This document shows, piece by piece, positions 41,595-50,529 of a stretch of DNA of 64,000 bases. The stretch comes from Nonomuraea wenchangensis (GTDB taxonomy: Bacteria; Actinomycetota; Actinomycetes; Streptosporangiales; Streptosporangiaceae). The stretch spans positions 1 through 64,000 of the forward strand of contig NZ_FOHX01000020.1 in assembly GCF_900111685.1 (NCBI RefSeq). Direction: 5' to 3'. A program made the translations under genes and the position numbers. Within the stretch, counting starts at the first letter, position 1. Every line of letters starts with the position of its first letter. The notes under the pieces are model-generated. The model ran no database searches. It was not told the DNA's origin and saw only the letters and a list, made by a program, of their open reading frames with translations.

Positions 41595-44500
41595 TCACAC
41601 GCGCGGCTTCTCCCGCATCTCGAACGTCTCGATCACGTCGTCGATCCGGATGTCGTTGTAGCCGACACCGATGCCGCACTCGAAGCCCTCGCGGACCTCG
41701 GTCGCGTCATCCTTGAAGCGACGCAGCGACGAGACGGTCAGGTTGTCGGCGATGACGACGCCATCGCGGATCACCCTGGCCTTGCTGTTGCGGACGATCA
41801 CACCGGAACGGACGAGAGTACCGGCGACGTTGCCGATCTTCGGCACCTTGAAGACCTCGCGGACTTCGGCGGTGCCCATCTGGACCTCTTCGAACTCCGG
41901 CTTGAGCATGCCCTTGAGGGCCGCCTCGATCTCCTCGATCGCCTGGTAGATGACCGAGTAGTAGCGGATGTCGACGCCCTCGCGCTCGGCCAGGTCGCGT
42001 GCCCGCGGCTCGGGCCGCACGTTGAAGCCGATGATGACCGCGTTGTCGTCGGCGACCGCCAGGTTGACGTCGTACTCGGTGATCGCGCCGACCGCGCGGT
42101 GCAGGACACGGAGCCTGACCTCGTCGCCGACGTCGATCTTGAGCAGGGCGTCTTCCAGGGCCTCCACCGAACCGGACACGTCACCCTTGATGATGAGCTT
42201 GAGCTCGTCGACGCGGCCCTTCTCGAGGTCGCTGAACAGCTCCTCGAGGGTGCGGCGACGGCTCGACTTCGCCATCTCGGCGCTGCGCTTGCGCGCCGCG
42301 CGCTGCTGGGCGATCTGCCGGGCCATCCGGTCGTCGGTGACGACGATGAAGTTGTCACCGGCGCTCGGCACGGCCGTCAGACCCATCACCAGGACCGGAC
42401 GCGACGGCGTGGCCTCGTCGACCGGCTCGCCGGTGTCGTCGAGCATCGCCCGGACGCGGCCGAAGGCCTCGCCACAGACGATCGAGTCGCCGACGCGCAG
42501 CGTGCCGCGCTGGACCAGGACGGTCGCGACCGGGCCGCGGCCCTTGTCGAGGTGCGCCTCGATGGCGATGCCCTGGGCGTCCATCGTCGGGTTGGCCCGC
42601 AGGTCGAGCTCGGCGTCGGCGGTCAGCAGGATCGCCTCGAGGAGGCTCTCGATGCCGATGCCGTTCTTCGCCGAGATGTCGACGAACAGCGTGCTGCCGC
42701 CGTACTCCTCGGCGACCAGGCCGTACTCGGTGAGCTGGGCCCGCACCTTGTTGGGGTCGGCCCCTTCCTTGTCGATCTTGTTGACCGCGACCACGACCGG
42801 CACGTCGGCCGCCTGGGCGTGGTTGAGCGCCTCGATCGTCTGCGGCTTGACGCCGTCGTCGGCCGCGACCACCAGCACCGCGATGTCGGTCGACTTCGCG
42901 CCTCGGGCACGCATGGCGGTGAACGCCTCGTGACCCGGGGTGTCGATGAAGGTGATCTTGCGCTCTTGGCCCTCGTGCTCGGCGGCGACCTGGTAAGCAC
43001 CGATGTGCTGGGTGATGCCACCCGCCTCGCGCGACACCACGTTCGTGTTGCGGATGGCGTCGAGCAGCCTGGTCTTACCGTGGTCGACGTGACCCATGAC
43101 GGTCACGACCGGCGGACGCGCGGCGAGGTCGGCCTCGTCGCCCTCGTCCTCGCCGAACTCGATGTCGAAGGCCTCGAGAAGCTCGCGGTCCTCCTCCTCC
43201 GGGCTCACGACCTGGATGTCGTAGTCGAGCTCGGCGCCGAGCAGCTGCAGCGTCTCCTCGTTGACCGACTGCGTGGCGGTCACCATCTCGCCGAGGTGCA
43301 GCATGATCTGCACGAGCGAGGCGGGGTTGGCGCCGATGCGGTCGGCGAAGTCGGACAGCGACGCGCCGCGCGGGAGGCGGATCGTCGCGCCGTTGCCGCG
43401 CGCGACCTGCACGCCGCCGATCGACGGCGCCGACATGTTGTCGAACTCCTGGCGCCTCTGCCGCTTCGACTTGCGCCCGCGGGCCGGACGGCCACCGGGA
43501 CGGCCGAAGGCACCCGCGGTGCCGCCGCCACGACCACGGCCACCGCCGCCGGGACGGCCGCCGAAGCCACCGCCGCCGCCACCGGGACCACCGGTGCCGG
43601 TGCGCGGACCCGCGCCACCGCCACCGGGACGGCCGGCGAAACCGCCGCCGCCGGGACGACCGCCGCCACCACCGGGACGGCCACCGCCGCCACCGCCGGG
43701 ACGACCGCCGCCGCCACCCGGGCCACCGCCCGGACGGCCTGCGCCGGGACCGGAAGGACGGCCCTGCGGCATCATCATCGGGTTGGGACGCGGACCACCG
43801 GGACGCGGACCACCGGCGCCACCGGCGCCGGGACCCGGACGCGGGCCGCCGGGGGGCGGACCGGGACGCGGGCCGGGAGTGGGCCGGTCGCCGCCGCGAC
43901 CCTGCGGCGGACGCGGCATCGCGCCGTCGCGCGGCGGGCCGTCACGGCGCTCGCCACGCGGGCCGGGGCCACCGTCACGCTGGCCGCCGCCCGGACGCTG
44001 CGGCCGGGGCGCCTGGCCCATGCCGCTGGCGTTGGACGAGAACGGGTTGTTGCCCGGACGCGGGCCACGCGGGCCCGGCTTGGGGCCGGGACGCGGGCCG
44101 CCGCCGGTGGGCGCGCCGCCAGGACGCGGCGCCTGCGCCGCGCCGCCGCCGCCCTGCTGGGCGGGACGCGGGCCCGGCTTGGGGCCGGGACCCGGACGCG
44201 GAGCCGGGCCGGGACGCGGACCCGGGGTCGGCCGGGCCGGCGCGCCGCTCTCGAAGCGCGCCTGCGGAGCCGGGGACGCCTCACCGCGCGCGGCCTGCGG
44301 CTGCTGCTGGTGAGGCATGGGAACCGGCGGGCGGGGCTGGCCGCCGCCCTGAGGACCTTGCGGACCCTGCGGGCCCTGGGGCCCCTGCGGACCCTGAGGG
44401 CCGCTCTGCGGGGCCGGACGCGGACCGGGCCGGGGGCCCGGACGCGGAGGAGCAGGCACCGGGGCCTGCCCGGAACCGTTGCCGGCCTGGCCTTCCGCCG

Positions 44501-44729
44501 GCCGGTGCGCAGCCCTTGGCGGCTGCGGCCTGTTGGACGGCTGTCCGCCGCCCCTGGAGGGCCCACCCTTCGATGCGCCCAGAGCTTCGGTGAGCCTGCG
44601 GACCACCGGCGCCTCGATGGTGGAGGACGCCGAACGGACGAACTCCCCCATCTCTTGGAGCTTGGCCATGACGACCTTGCTCTCGACGCCGAACTCCTTA
44701 GCGAGCTCGTATACCCGGACCTTCGCCAC
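41595..44729 (-). CDS. infB: Translation initiation factor IF-2
   Basis: The GTG at 44729 (AGGGAG upstream) gives 1044 residues. The N-terminus (MAKVRVYELAKEFGVESKVV) is the IF2-N domain. About 350 residues of Gly/Pro/Arg-rich low-complexity sequence follow (PGGGGGRPGG-type), encoded by 43430-44500. A second IF2-N and the G domain follow: G1 GHVDHGKTRLLDAI near residue 545, GITQHIGAYQV, DTPGHEAF and NKIDKEGADP. Domains II-IV complete the chain to EMREKPRV. IF-2 brings fMet-tRNA to the 30S subunit using GTP. The long low-complexity arm is usual for actinobacteria but is at the long end here. It lies in the nusA-infB operon. Confidence 0.98.
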   Translation of the reverse strand: MAKVRVYELAKEFGVESKVVMAKLQEMGEFVRSASSTIEAPVVRRLTEALGASKGGPSRGGGQPSNRPQPPRAAHRPAEGQAGNGSGQAPVPAPPRPGPRPGPRPAPQSGPQGPQGPQGPQGPQGPQGGGQPRPPVPMPHQQQPQAARGEASPAPQARFESGAPARPTPGPRPGPAPRPGPGPKPGPRPAQQGGGGAAQAPRPGGAPTGGGPRPGPKPGPRGPRPGNNPFSSNASGMGQAPRPQRPGGGQRDGGPGPRGERRDGPPRDGAMPRPPQGRGGDRPTPGPRPGPPPGGPRPGPGAGGAGGPRPGGPRPNPMMMPQGRPSGPGAGRPGGGPGGGGGRPGGGGGGRPGGGGGRPGGGGFAGRPGGGGAGPRTGTGGPGGGGGGFGGRPGGGGRGRGGGTAGAFGRPGGRPARGRKSKRQRRQEFDNMSAPSIGGVQVARGNGATIRLPRGASLSDFADRIGANPASLVQIMLHLGEMVTATQSVNEETLQLLGAELDYDIQVVSPEEEDRELLEAFDIEFGEDEGDEADLAARPPVVTVMGHVDHGKTRLLDAIRNTNVVSREAGGITQHIGAYQVAAEHEGQERKITFIDTPGHEAFTAMRARGAKSTDIAVLVVAADDGVKPQTIEALNHAQAADVPVVVAVNKIDKEGADPNKVRAQLTEYGLVAEEYGGSTLFVDISAKNGIGIESLLEAILLTADAELDLRANPTMDAQGIAIEAHLDKGRGPVATVLVQRGTLRVGDSIVCGEAFGRVRAMLDDTGEPVDEATPSRPVLVMGLTAVPSAGDNFIVVTDDRMARQIAQQRAARKRSAEMAKSSRRRTLEELFSDLEKGRVDELKLIIKGDVSGSVEALEDALLKIDVGDEVRLRVLHRAVGAITEYDVNLAVADDNAVIIGFNVRPEPRARDLAEREGVDIRYYSVIYQAIEEIEAALKGMLKPEFEEVQMGTAEVREVFKVPKIGNVAGTLVRSGVIVRNSKARVIRDGVVIADNLTVSSLRRFKDDATEVREGFECGIGVGYNDIRIDDVIETFEMREKPRV

Positions 44730-44854
44730 TGCACTCCCTTACTCGGCCCGGGAGGCTGGCTGTGCCGTCCGGACCGTCGCTACCTTGACGTCTTCATCGC
44801 CGCGTGCTCATCAGGCGCTCATAGCAATCTGACTCCGCCCATCAACTCGGCGTC

Positions 44855-45151
44855 CTACATGACATTGGGTTCTCCCTCCAGGTGTGCCCGCACGGGCGAG
44901 ACGTCGAGCGGCCCCGTCACGCGAAACGCGCGAGGGAACGCCCGCCGCCGCTCGGCGAACTCCAGACAGCTCAAGGCCGGATGCAGCGACGCACCTCGGC
45001 CTGGAAGCCGTCCTCGCAGGTCGGGGACCACATGGTCTCCTACCCGCACCAGGCGGAGCAGCTCGGACTTGGCCGTGCGAACCCTGCAGCCCACACACGT
45101 GCGCTGAGGGCCCCTAAGGCCACCATATTCCAGCTTACCGCTTTGACGCAT
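44855..45151 (-). CDS. YlxR/DUF448 RNA-binding protein
   Basis: The 98-residue protein contains the YlxR signature QRTCVGCRVRTAKSELLRLV and DLRGRLPGRGASLHPALSCL. It overlaps the 3' end of nusA by 17 bases, so the two are translationally coupled. YlxR is predicted to bind RNA or associate with RNase P/nucleoid components; the role in actinomycetes is not defined. The first 12 residues (MRQSGKLEYGGLRG) are encoded in the overlap and are probably dispensable. The 125 bases to infB hold the infB leader. Confidence 0.93.
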   Translation of the reverse strand: MRQSGKLEYGGLRGPQRTCVGCRVRTAKSELLRLVRVGDHVVPDLRGRLPGRGASLHPALSCLEFAERRRAFPRAFRVTGPLDVSPVRAHLEGEPNVM

Positions 45152-46139
45152 CTACGGAACCGGCGGCATCCTCCGCCTGTGTGTCCGGCCGGATGTCGAT
45201 CCGCCATCCGGTGAGCCTCGCCGCGAGCCGGGCGTTCTGCCCCTCTTTGCCGATGGCCAGGGAAAGCTGGTAGTCGGGCACGGTGACCCGCGCGACCCGG
45301 CCGTCGAGATCGAGAACCTCGACATGGGAAACACGCGCAGGGGACAGGGCATTCCCGACGAACTCGGCAGGGTCCTCGGACCAGTCGATGATGTCGATCT
45401 TCTCGCCGTGGAGCTCGGTCATCACGTTGCGCACCCGCGAGCCCATGGGGCCGATGCAGGCGCCCTTGGCGTTGACACCGGGCTTGCGCGACCGCACCGC
45501 GATCTTGGTGCGGTGGCCGGCCTCGCGGGCCACGGCGGCGATCTCCACGGTGCCGTCGGCGATCTCCGGCACCTCCAGCGCGAACAGCTTCTTCACCAGG
45601 CCGGGATGCGTGCGCGAGAGGGTGACGGAGGGACCCTTGTGGCCCTTCTTGACCTGCACGACGTAGGCGCGAATGCGCTCGCCGTGCACGTAGTCCTCCC
45701 CGGGCACCTGCTCGGCGTGCGGCAGGACGGCCTCGATCTTGCCGAGGTCGACCAGCACCACGCGAGGGTCCTTGCCCTGCTGGATGACGCCCGAGACCAG
45801 CTCGCCCTCACGGCTGGCGAACTCGCCGAAGTTGATCTCGTCCTCGGCGTCGCGGAGCTGCTGCAGGATGACCTGCTTGGCGGTGGTGGCGGCGATCCTG
45901 CTGAAATTGCCAGGGGTGTCGTCGAACTCCCTGACCACCTCGCCCTCGTCGCCCAGCTCGGCGGCCCAGATCGTGACGTGACCGCTGGCGCGGTCGAGCT
46001 CGGCCCGCGCCTTCGAGGCCGCGCCCTCGGTGCGGAAGTAGGCGATCAGCAGCGCGTCCTCGATCGCCTTGACCACCAGGTCGAAGGAGATGTCCTTCTC
46101 CCGTTCGAGGCTGCGCAGGACGCTCATGTCGATGTCCAC
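45135..46139 (-). CDS. nusA: Transcription termination/antitermination factor NusA
   Basis: The 334-residue protein starts MDIDMSVLRSLEREKDISFD and has the NusA N-terminal domain, an S1 domain (GELVSGVIQQGKDPRVVLVD), and two KH domains (VKKLFALEVPEIADGTVEIA, CIGPMGSRVRNVMTELHGEK, and LSLAIGKEGQNARLAARLTG). It lacks the C-terminal acidic repeats of the E. coli protein, as in other actinobacteria. NusA binds RNA polymerase and modulates pausing, termination and rRNA antitermination. It sits between rimP and ylxR, the standard operon order. Confidence 0.97.
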   Translation of the reverse strand: MDIDMSVLRSLEREKDISFDLVVKAIEDALLIAYFRTEGAASKARAELDRASGHVTIWAAELGDEGEVVREFDDTPGNFSRIAATTAKQVILQQLRDAEDEINFGEFASREGELVSGVIQQGKDPRVVLVDLGKIEAVLPHAEQVPGEDYVHGERIRAYVVQVKKGHKGPSVTLSRTHPGLVKKLFALEVPEIADGTVEIAAVAREAGHRTKIAVRSRKPGVNAKGACIGPMGSRVRNVMTELHGEKIDIIDWSEDPAEFVGNALSPARVSHVEVLDLDGRVARVTVPDYQLSLAIGKEGQNARLAARLTGWRIDIRPDTQAEDAAGSVDASKR

Positions 46140-46151
46140 GGCGGCTCCCCC

Positions 46152-46637
46152 TTAGCCCTCGTCGCCGTCGACGTCGTCGATGCGGCGGAACTCCACCTGG
46201 ACCCGTCCGCGGGCCAGGTCCTCGTACTCAAGCCGGCGCGGCGCGCCCTCGACGTCGAGATCGACGCCGGCGTCGTCCGCGGCCGTGATCCGGCCCTCCA
46301 CCACGCTGCCGTCGCGCAGCTCCGCCTTCACCAGACGTGTGGCCGCGCGACGCCAGTGGCGCGGCTCGGTGAGGGGGCGGTCGACACCCGGCGAGGAGAC
46401 CTCCAGCGTGTATGCCGCCTGTCCCATCGCGTCGTCGTCGTCCAGCGCCGCGGAGACGGCCTGGCTCACGTCGGCGACGTCGTCGAGGCTCACGCCGCCG
46501 TCGCGGTCGACGATCACACGCAGCACGCGTCTCCTGCCCGCCTGGGTGACCGTGATGTCCTCCAGATCGAGGCCCTCCGCGCTGACCACGGGCTCCAGGA
46601 GCTTCATCAGGTGGTCGCGGGGTGATGCGCTGCCCAT
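46152..46637 (-). CDS. rimP: Ribosome maturation factor RimP
   Basis: The ATG at 46637 has GGGGAGG six bases upstream and gives 161 residues; the frame could be read from seven codons further up but without a site. LEPVVSAEGLDLEDITVTQA, RVLRVIVDRDGGVSLDDVAD, YTLEVSSPGVDRPLTEPRHW and the SH3-like C-terminus are all present. RimP acts in 30S assembly and is the first gene of the rimP-nusA-ylxR-infB operon. The upstream 200 bases are divergent from the lipoprotein gene and must contain the operon promoter. Confidence 0.95.
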   Translation of the reverse strand: MGSASPRDHLMKLLEPVVSAEGLDLEDITVTQAGRRRVLRVIVDRDGGVSLDDVADVSQAVSAALDDDDAMGQAAYTLEVSSPGVDRPLTEPRHWRRAATRLVKAELRDGSVVEGRITAADDAGVDLDVEGAPRRLEYEDLARGRVQVEFRRIDDVDGDEG

Positions 46638-46858
46638 ATCGACCTCCCCTATTGTCAAGTCTCAGCCGGGCGGACCTCGCCACTGGCTCCTCGTCGCCCG
46701 GCCGCTCGGCCAGCGACGACAGTTGACACCCTATCCGTACGAGGGCACAGAAAGAGCGCCACTCGTCCCGGCCGAATGGCGGAGCGTCGCCTGGCGGCGA
46801 TCGCGGGCTCAGACCGTACGATGCTATCTGCGTCAGTGACAACAGGAGGTTCCCGCTC

Positions 46859-47359
46859 GTGCGCCCGCGTCACCTCTCCCGTCGTGGCCTGCTGGCGGGC
46901 GGAGCGGCCGCGCTCGCCGCCTGCAGCGCCTCCGGGCCGGCCCAGCCGTCCGCGCCCGCCCCCGACTCGCCCGAGACGGTCCTCGTGAAGCAGCTGATCG
47001 CGGAGAAGGAGCGGACGATCGCGCTCTACTCGGCGCTGATCGCGGACGGCGGCGAGCGGCTCGTGCCCTTCCGCGACCGTCACCAGGCGCACGTCAATGA
47101 GCTGCGCAAGCACGTGACCGGCCCCGGCGCTCCCGCCACCGGCGCGACCGGCTCCCCCGCCCCTTCGGGCTCGCCCGCCCCCTCCGGCTCCGCCGAGCCG
47201 GACAAGCCGTCGCTGTCGCGGCTGCGCGAGCTGGAGCGGAAGGCGGCGGCGCTGCGGCCCAAGCAGCTCGCGGGCCTCTCCCCCGGGATGGCGCAGCTCA
47301 TCGCCAGCATCGGCGCCTGCGAGGCGGCGCACGTCGTCGCCCTGCCGAAGTCACTGTGA
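46859..47359 (+). CDS. Lipoprotein with Tat-like signal, ferritin-like context
   Basis: The GTG at 46859 follows AGGAGG and gives 166 residues. The N-terminus MRPRHLSRRGLLAGGAAALA followed by ACS combines a twin-arginine motif (SRRGLL) with a lipobox (LAAC), so the protein is probably exported by Tat and lipid-anchored at about Cys22. The mature part has two helical segments (LVKQLIAEKERTIALYSALI and LRELERKAAALRPKQLAGLS) separated by a Pro/Ser/Gly linker. The stop overlaps the next gene (GTGA). The pair is common near proS in actinomycetes. No enzymatic function is recognised. Confidence 0.85.
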   Translation: MRPRHLSRRGLLAGGAAALAACSASGPAQPSAPAPDSPETVLVKQLIAEKERTIALYSALIADGGERLVPFRDRHQAHVNELRKHVTGPGAPATGATGSPAPSGSPAPSGSAEPDKPSLSRLRELERKAAALRPKQLAGLSPGMAQLIASIGACEAAHVVALPKSL

Positions 47360-47838
47360 ACGCGGCGAACGGGGTGACCGTGAACGGGGACGATCTGGAG
47401 AAGCTGCGCAAGGCGCTGGCGGCCGAGCACGCCGCGCTGTTCGCGTACGGGCTGCTGGGGGCGCGGACGTCAGGGGAGCTCCGGGAGCGGATGACCGCGG
47501 CCTACGACGCCCATCGGGCGCGGCGCGACCAGGTCCGCGCGCTCATCACGGCGCGCGGCGGCAAGCCCGTGGAGGCGGAGGCGTCGTACGCGCTGCCGTT
47601 CTTCCCCTCGGACGCGAAGCTGGCGGCCCGGCTGGCGGCGCACCTCGAAGGCGGGGTGACGGCCGCCTATCTGGAGCTGGTGGCGGCCGGGGACGCCGCG
47701 CTGCGGCGGTTCGCGGCCCTGGCCATGCAGCAGGCCGTCACCCGCTCGTACGCCTTCCGCCCGGCCCAGCCGGCCGCGTTCCCCGGCATGCCGGCGGCCC
47801 CCGCGCCCGCCACACCCACCGCCCAGGGCGGCAGCTGA
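47356..47838 (+). CDS. DUF4439 ferritin-like protein
   Basis: The 160-residue protein is a four-helix ferritin-like domain: LEKLRKALAAEHAALFAYGL, ELRERMTAAYDAHRARRDQV, AAHLEGGVTAAYLELVAAGD and AMQQAVTRSYAFRPAQPAAF. The AEHAALFAYG segment has the Glu-x2-His-like ligand start of ferritins, but the full diiron set is not obvious. It ends in an Ala/Pro-rich tail. It overlaps the lipoprotein gene by four bases. Its cellular role is unknown. Confidence 0.9.
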   Translation: MNAANGVTVNGDDLEKLRKALAAEHAALFAYGLLGARTSGELRERMTAAYDAHRARRDQVRALITARGGKPVEAEASYALPFFPSDAKLAARLAAHLEGGVTAAYLELVAAGDAALRRFAALAMQQAVTRSYAFRPAQPAAFPGMPAAPAPATPTAQGGS

Positions 47839-47841
47839 AGG

Positions 47842-47870
47842 GTGGGCGCCCTGGCGGTCAGGGCGCCCAC
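47842..47870. terminator. Bidirectional terminator between DUF4439 and proS genes
   Basis: A perfect 11-bp stem (GTGGGCGCCCT and its complement) with a seven-base loop lies between two convergent genes, four bases after one stop codon and eight before the other. Confidence 0.75.
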
Positions 47871-47878
47871 GGCGCGGG

Positions 47879-49624
47879 TCAGGCGGCGGTGACGGCCATG
47901 ATGCGGTCGGCGGCCTCCGCGAGGGGGATCTCCGACTTCTCGCCGGTCACCCGGTCGCGGAGCTCGATGACGCCCTGGGAGAGTCCGCGGCCGATGACCA
48001 CGACGGTCGGGACGCCCAGCAGCTCGGCGTCCTTGAACTTGACGCCGGGCGAGACCTGCGGCCGGTCGTCCACGAGCACGCGCAGGCCGCGCGACTCCAG
48101 CTCGCCGGCCAGCTCCAGGGCGGCCTCGACCTGGTTGTCCTTGCCGGTGCCGACGATGTGCACGTCGGCGGGCGCCACCTCGCGCGGCCAGACCAGGCCG
48201 AGCTGGTCGTGGGCCTGCTCGGCGATGACGGCGACGGCGCGCGAGACGCCGATGCCGTAGGAGCCCATGGTGATGCGGATGGGCTTGCCGTCGGGGCCGA
48301 GGGCGTCGAGGCCGGCGGCGTCGGCGTATTTGCGGCCGAGCTGGAAGATGTGGCCGATCTCGATGCCGCGGTCGATGGACAGCTCGGCGCCGCAGCGGGG
48401 GCAGGGGTCGCCGGCGCGGATCTCGGCGGCCTCGATGGTGCCGTCGGGGGTGAAGTCGCGGCCCGCGACGACGTTGGCGGCGTGCCTGCCGGGCTCGTTG
48501 GCGCCGGTCACCCAGGAGGTGCCGGTGGCCACGCGCGGGTCGACGAGGTAGCGGATGCCGAGCTCGCGCAGGATCTGCGGGCCGATGTAGCCGCGCACGA
48601 GGCCGGGGTGCTTGGCGAAGTCGGCGGCCTCGAAGATGGCGGGCTCGCCGGGGGCGAGCGCGGCCTCCAGGCGCTTGAAGTCGACCTCGCGGTCGCCGGG
48701 GACGCCGATGATGAGCGTCTCGGTCTTGTCGGAGCCCGGGGTGGTGACCTTGACGACGACGTTCTTCAGGGTGTCGGCGGCGGTGACGGAGAGGCCGTGG
48801 TGCTCGTTGACGTACGACACCAGCGTCTCGATGGTCGGGGTGTCGGGCGTGTCCATGACGGCGAGCGGGGGCAGGTCGTCGTAGGGGCGGGCGGCGGGCG
48901 CGGTCGTGGTGACCGCCTCGGCGTTGGCCGCGTAGCCGCAGGAGTGGCAGGCCACGAAGGTGTCCTCGCCGGTGGGCGTGGGGGCCAGGAACTCCTCGGA
49001 GGCCGAGCCGCCCATGGCGCCCGACTGGGCGAAGACGATCTTGTAGTGGATGCCGAGCCGGTCGAACGTGCGGATGTAGGCCTCGCGGTGCTGCTCGTAG
49101 GAGTGCTTGAGGCCGTCGTCGTCGAGGTCGAAGGAGTAGGAGTCCTTCATCAGGAACTCCCGGCCGCGCAGGATGCCGGCCCTGGGGCGGGCCTCGTCGC
49201 GGTATTTCGTCTGGATCTGGTAGAGGGTGACCGGGTAGTCCTTGTAGGAGGAGTACTCGCCCTTGACCATGTCGGTGAAGAGCTCCTCGTGCGTGGGGCC
49301 GAGGAGGTAGTCGGCGCCCTTGCGGTCCTGGAGGCGGAAGAGCGTGTCGCCGTATTCGGTCCAGCGGCCGGTGGCCTCGTAGTACTCGCGGGGCAGCAGG
49401 GCGGGGAAGAGCACCTCCTGGGCGCCCATCCGGTTCATCTCCTCGCGGACGATCCTGGTGACGTTCTCCAGCACCAGTTTGCCGAGCGGCAGCCAGGAGT
49501 AGATGCCGGGGGCCACGCGGCGGACGTAGCCGGCGCGGACCAGCAGCTTGTGGCTCGGCACTTCCGCGTCTGCCGGGTCGTCCCGCAGGGTGCGAAGAAA
49601 CAACGACGACATGCGCAGCAACAC
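47879..49624 (-). CDS. proS: Prolyl-tRNA synthetase
   Basis: The GTG at 49624 follows AAGGAG and gives 581 residues. The class II core has motif 2 (TKYRDEARPRAGILRGREFL) and motif 3 (GSYGIGVSRAVAVIAEQAHD), interrupted by the INS editing domain (about 225-400: DTLKNVVVKVTTPGSDKTET, VDPRVATGTSWVTGANEPGR). The C-terminal anticodon-binding domain contains LRVLVDDRPQVSPGVKFKDA. This is the bacterial long form, which charges tRNA-Pro and edits Ala. It is complete, with a shared terminator downstream. Confidence 0.98.
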   Translation of the reverse strand: MLLRMSSLFLRTLRDDPADAEVPSHKLLVRAGYVRRVAPGIYSWLPLGKLVLENVTRIVREEMNRMGAQEVLFPALLPREYYEATGRWTEYGDTLFRLQDRKGADYLLGPTHEELFTDMVKGEYSSYKDYPVTLYQIQTKYRDEARPRAGILRGREFLMKDSYSFDLDDDGLKHSYEQHREAYIRTFDRLGIHYKIVFAQSGAMGGSASEEFLAPTPTGEDTFVACHSCGYAANAEAVTTTAPAARPYDDLPPLAVMDTPDTPTIETLVSYVNEHHGLSVTAADTLKNVVVKVTTPGSDKTETLIIGVPGDREVDFKRLEAALAPGEPAIFEAADFAKHPGLVRGYIGPQILRELGIRYLVDPRVATGTSWVTGANEPGRHAANVVAGRDFTPDGTIEAAEIRAGDPCPRCGAELSIDRGIEIGHIFQLGRKYADAAGLDALGPDGKPIRITMGSYGIGVSRAVAVIAEQAHDQLGLVWPREVAPADVHIVGTGKDNQVEAALELAGELESRGLRVLVDDRPQVSPGVKFKDAELLGVPTVVVIGRGLSQGVIELRDRVTGEKSEIPLAEAADRIMAVTAA

Positions 49625-49720
49625 GGCTACTCCTTGCTCGAACCTGGATGAGGACTTACAGGCTATCGAGTCGAGGTGACCGCCCGCTCGGGCTTAAACG
49701 CTGCGCCCCTCAGGCGGCCC

Positions 49721-50395
49721 TCAGGCGAGGGCCGGGAGCCAGCCCGTGACGAACACCGCCAGCCACGCCGTGAACAGCACGGAGAAGAGCGTGGAGAGGG
49801 CGAGGGCGCGCACGCGGGAGCGGGCGTTCCTGCGCAGCGTGAGCACCACGGCGACCGACAGCACGCCGACCAGCAGGGCCGGGCCCGGCCAGAAGGAGCC
49901 CTCGACGCCGATGAGGCCCGGCGTGGCGCGGTCCACGACGTCGGCGATGAGCGCGGCTCCGATGCCGCCCGCGGCCAGGTCGCCCCAGCCGTCGTCCCTG
50001 CGGGTGACGTAGGCCAGCAGGCCGAGCCCCACGAGCAGGGCGAGGACCCAGTTGAGCCCGGCGGCGCCACCGCCGCCGAGGTCGGCGAGGGCCAGGTCGC
50101 CGCGGACGGCGCCCGTGCCCATGGCCGCGACCAGGGTGGAGACCGCGGCCAGGAACGTGGTCACCAGCGCCCATCCGAACCCGGTGGCGGTCGCGCCGAC
50201 GGCCAGCGCCAGGGCGAGGTAGGCGTAGGGCTCGTAGAGGTGGTCGATCCAGCCGGGGGCACGACCGGAGACGAGCGCGCCGACGATGCCGACGGCCAGT
50301 CCACCGAGGAAGGCCGCGACCAAATGGCGCTCGATGCCGCGCTGGCGCCGGTCGTATTCGGCGAAGTCGGCGTAGTCGATCGTGGTGTTGTTCAT
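49721..50395 (-). CDS. Multi-pass membrane protein, function unknown
   Basis: The ATG at 50395 (MNNTTIDYADFAEYDRRQRG) gives 224 residues. After a charged N-terminus of about 25 residues there are seven hydrophobic segments (HLVAAFLGGLAVGIVGALVS, AYLALALAVGATATGFGWAL, FLAAVSTLVAAMGTGAVRGD and so on), a Gly-rich loop and a basic stretch (LTLRRNARSRVRALALST) before the last helix. I recognise no family. It is flanked by proS and, divergently, the acyl-CoA dehydrogenase gene, whose operator-like palindrome lies about 110 bases upstream. Confidence 0.75.
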   Translation of the reverse strand: MNNTTIDYADFAEYDRRQRGIERHLVAAFLGGLAVGIVGALVSGRAPGWIDHLYEPYAYLALALAVGATATGFGWALVTTFLAAVSTLVAAMGTGAVRGDLALADLGGGGAAGLNWVLALLVGLGLLAYVTRRDDGWGDLAAGGIGAALIADVVDRATPGLIGVEGSFWPGPALLVGVLSVAVVLTLRRNARSRVRALALSTLFSVLFTAWLAVFVTGWLPALA

Positions 50396-50503
50396 GTCCC
50401 TTTCCCTGGTCAACCCCTCCCCTGGAACCTTCTGGAATTGACCTGTTTCAGATTATGTGAACCTACACAAAAGGCAAAAATCGGTCATTCCTCTACCAAC
50501 TCA

Positions 50504-50517
50504 AGCAAGTGCTTGGT
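50504..50517. promoter_or_regulatory. KstR2-like palindrome upstream of acyl-CoA dehydrogenase
   Basis: AGCAAGTGCTTGGT matches the consensus AnCAAGnnCTTGnT known for the TetR-family repressor KstR2. It ends 12 bases before the GTG of the acyl-CoA dehydrogenase gene, where a bound repressor would block initiation. It is one of four such sites in the window. Confidence 0.75.
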
Positions 50518-50529
50518 TAGCATGACGGC

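Noticed and set aside
41529..45107. A 1192-codon plus-strand frame opposite infB
   Set aside because: Antisense shadow with Val/Asp/Arg-rich composition, caused by the G/P/R repeats of IF-2.
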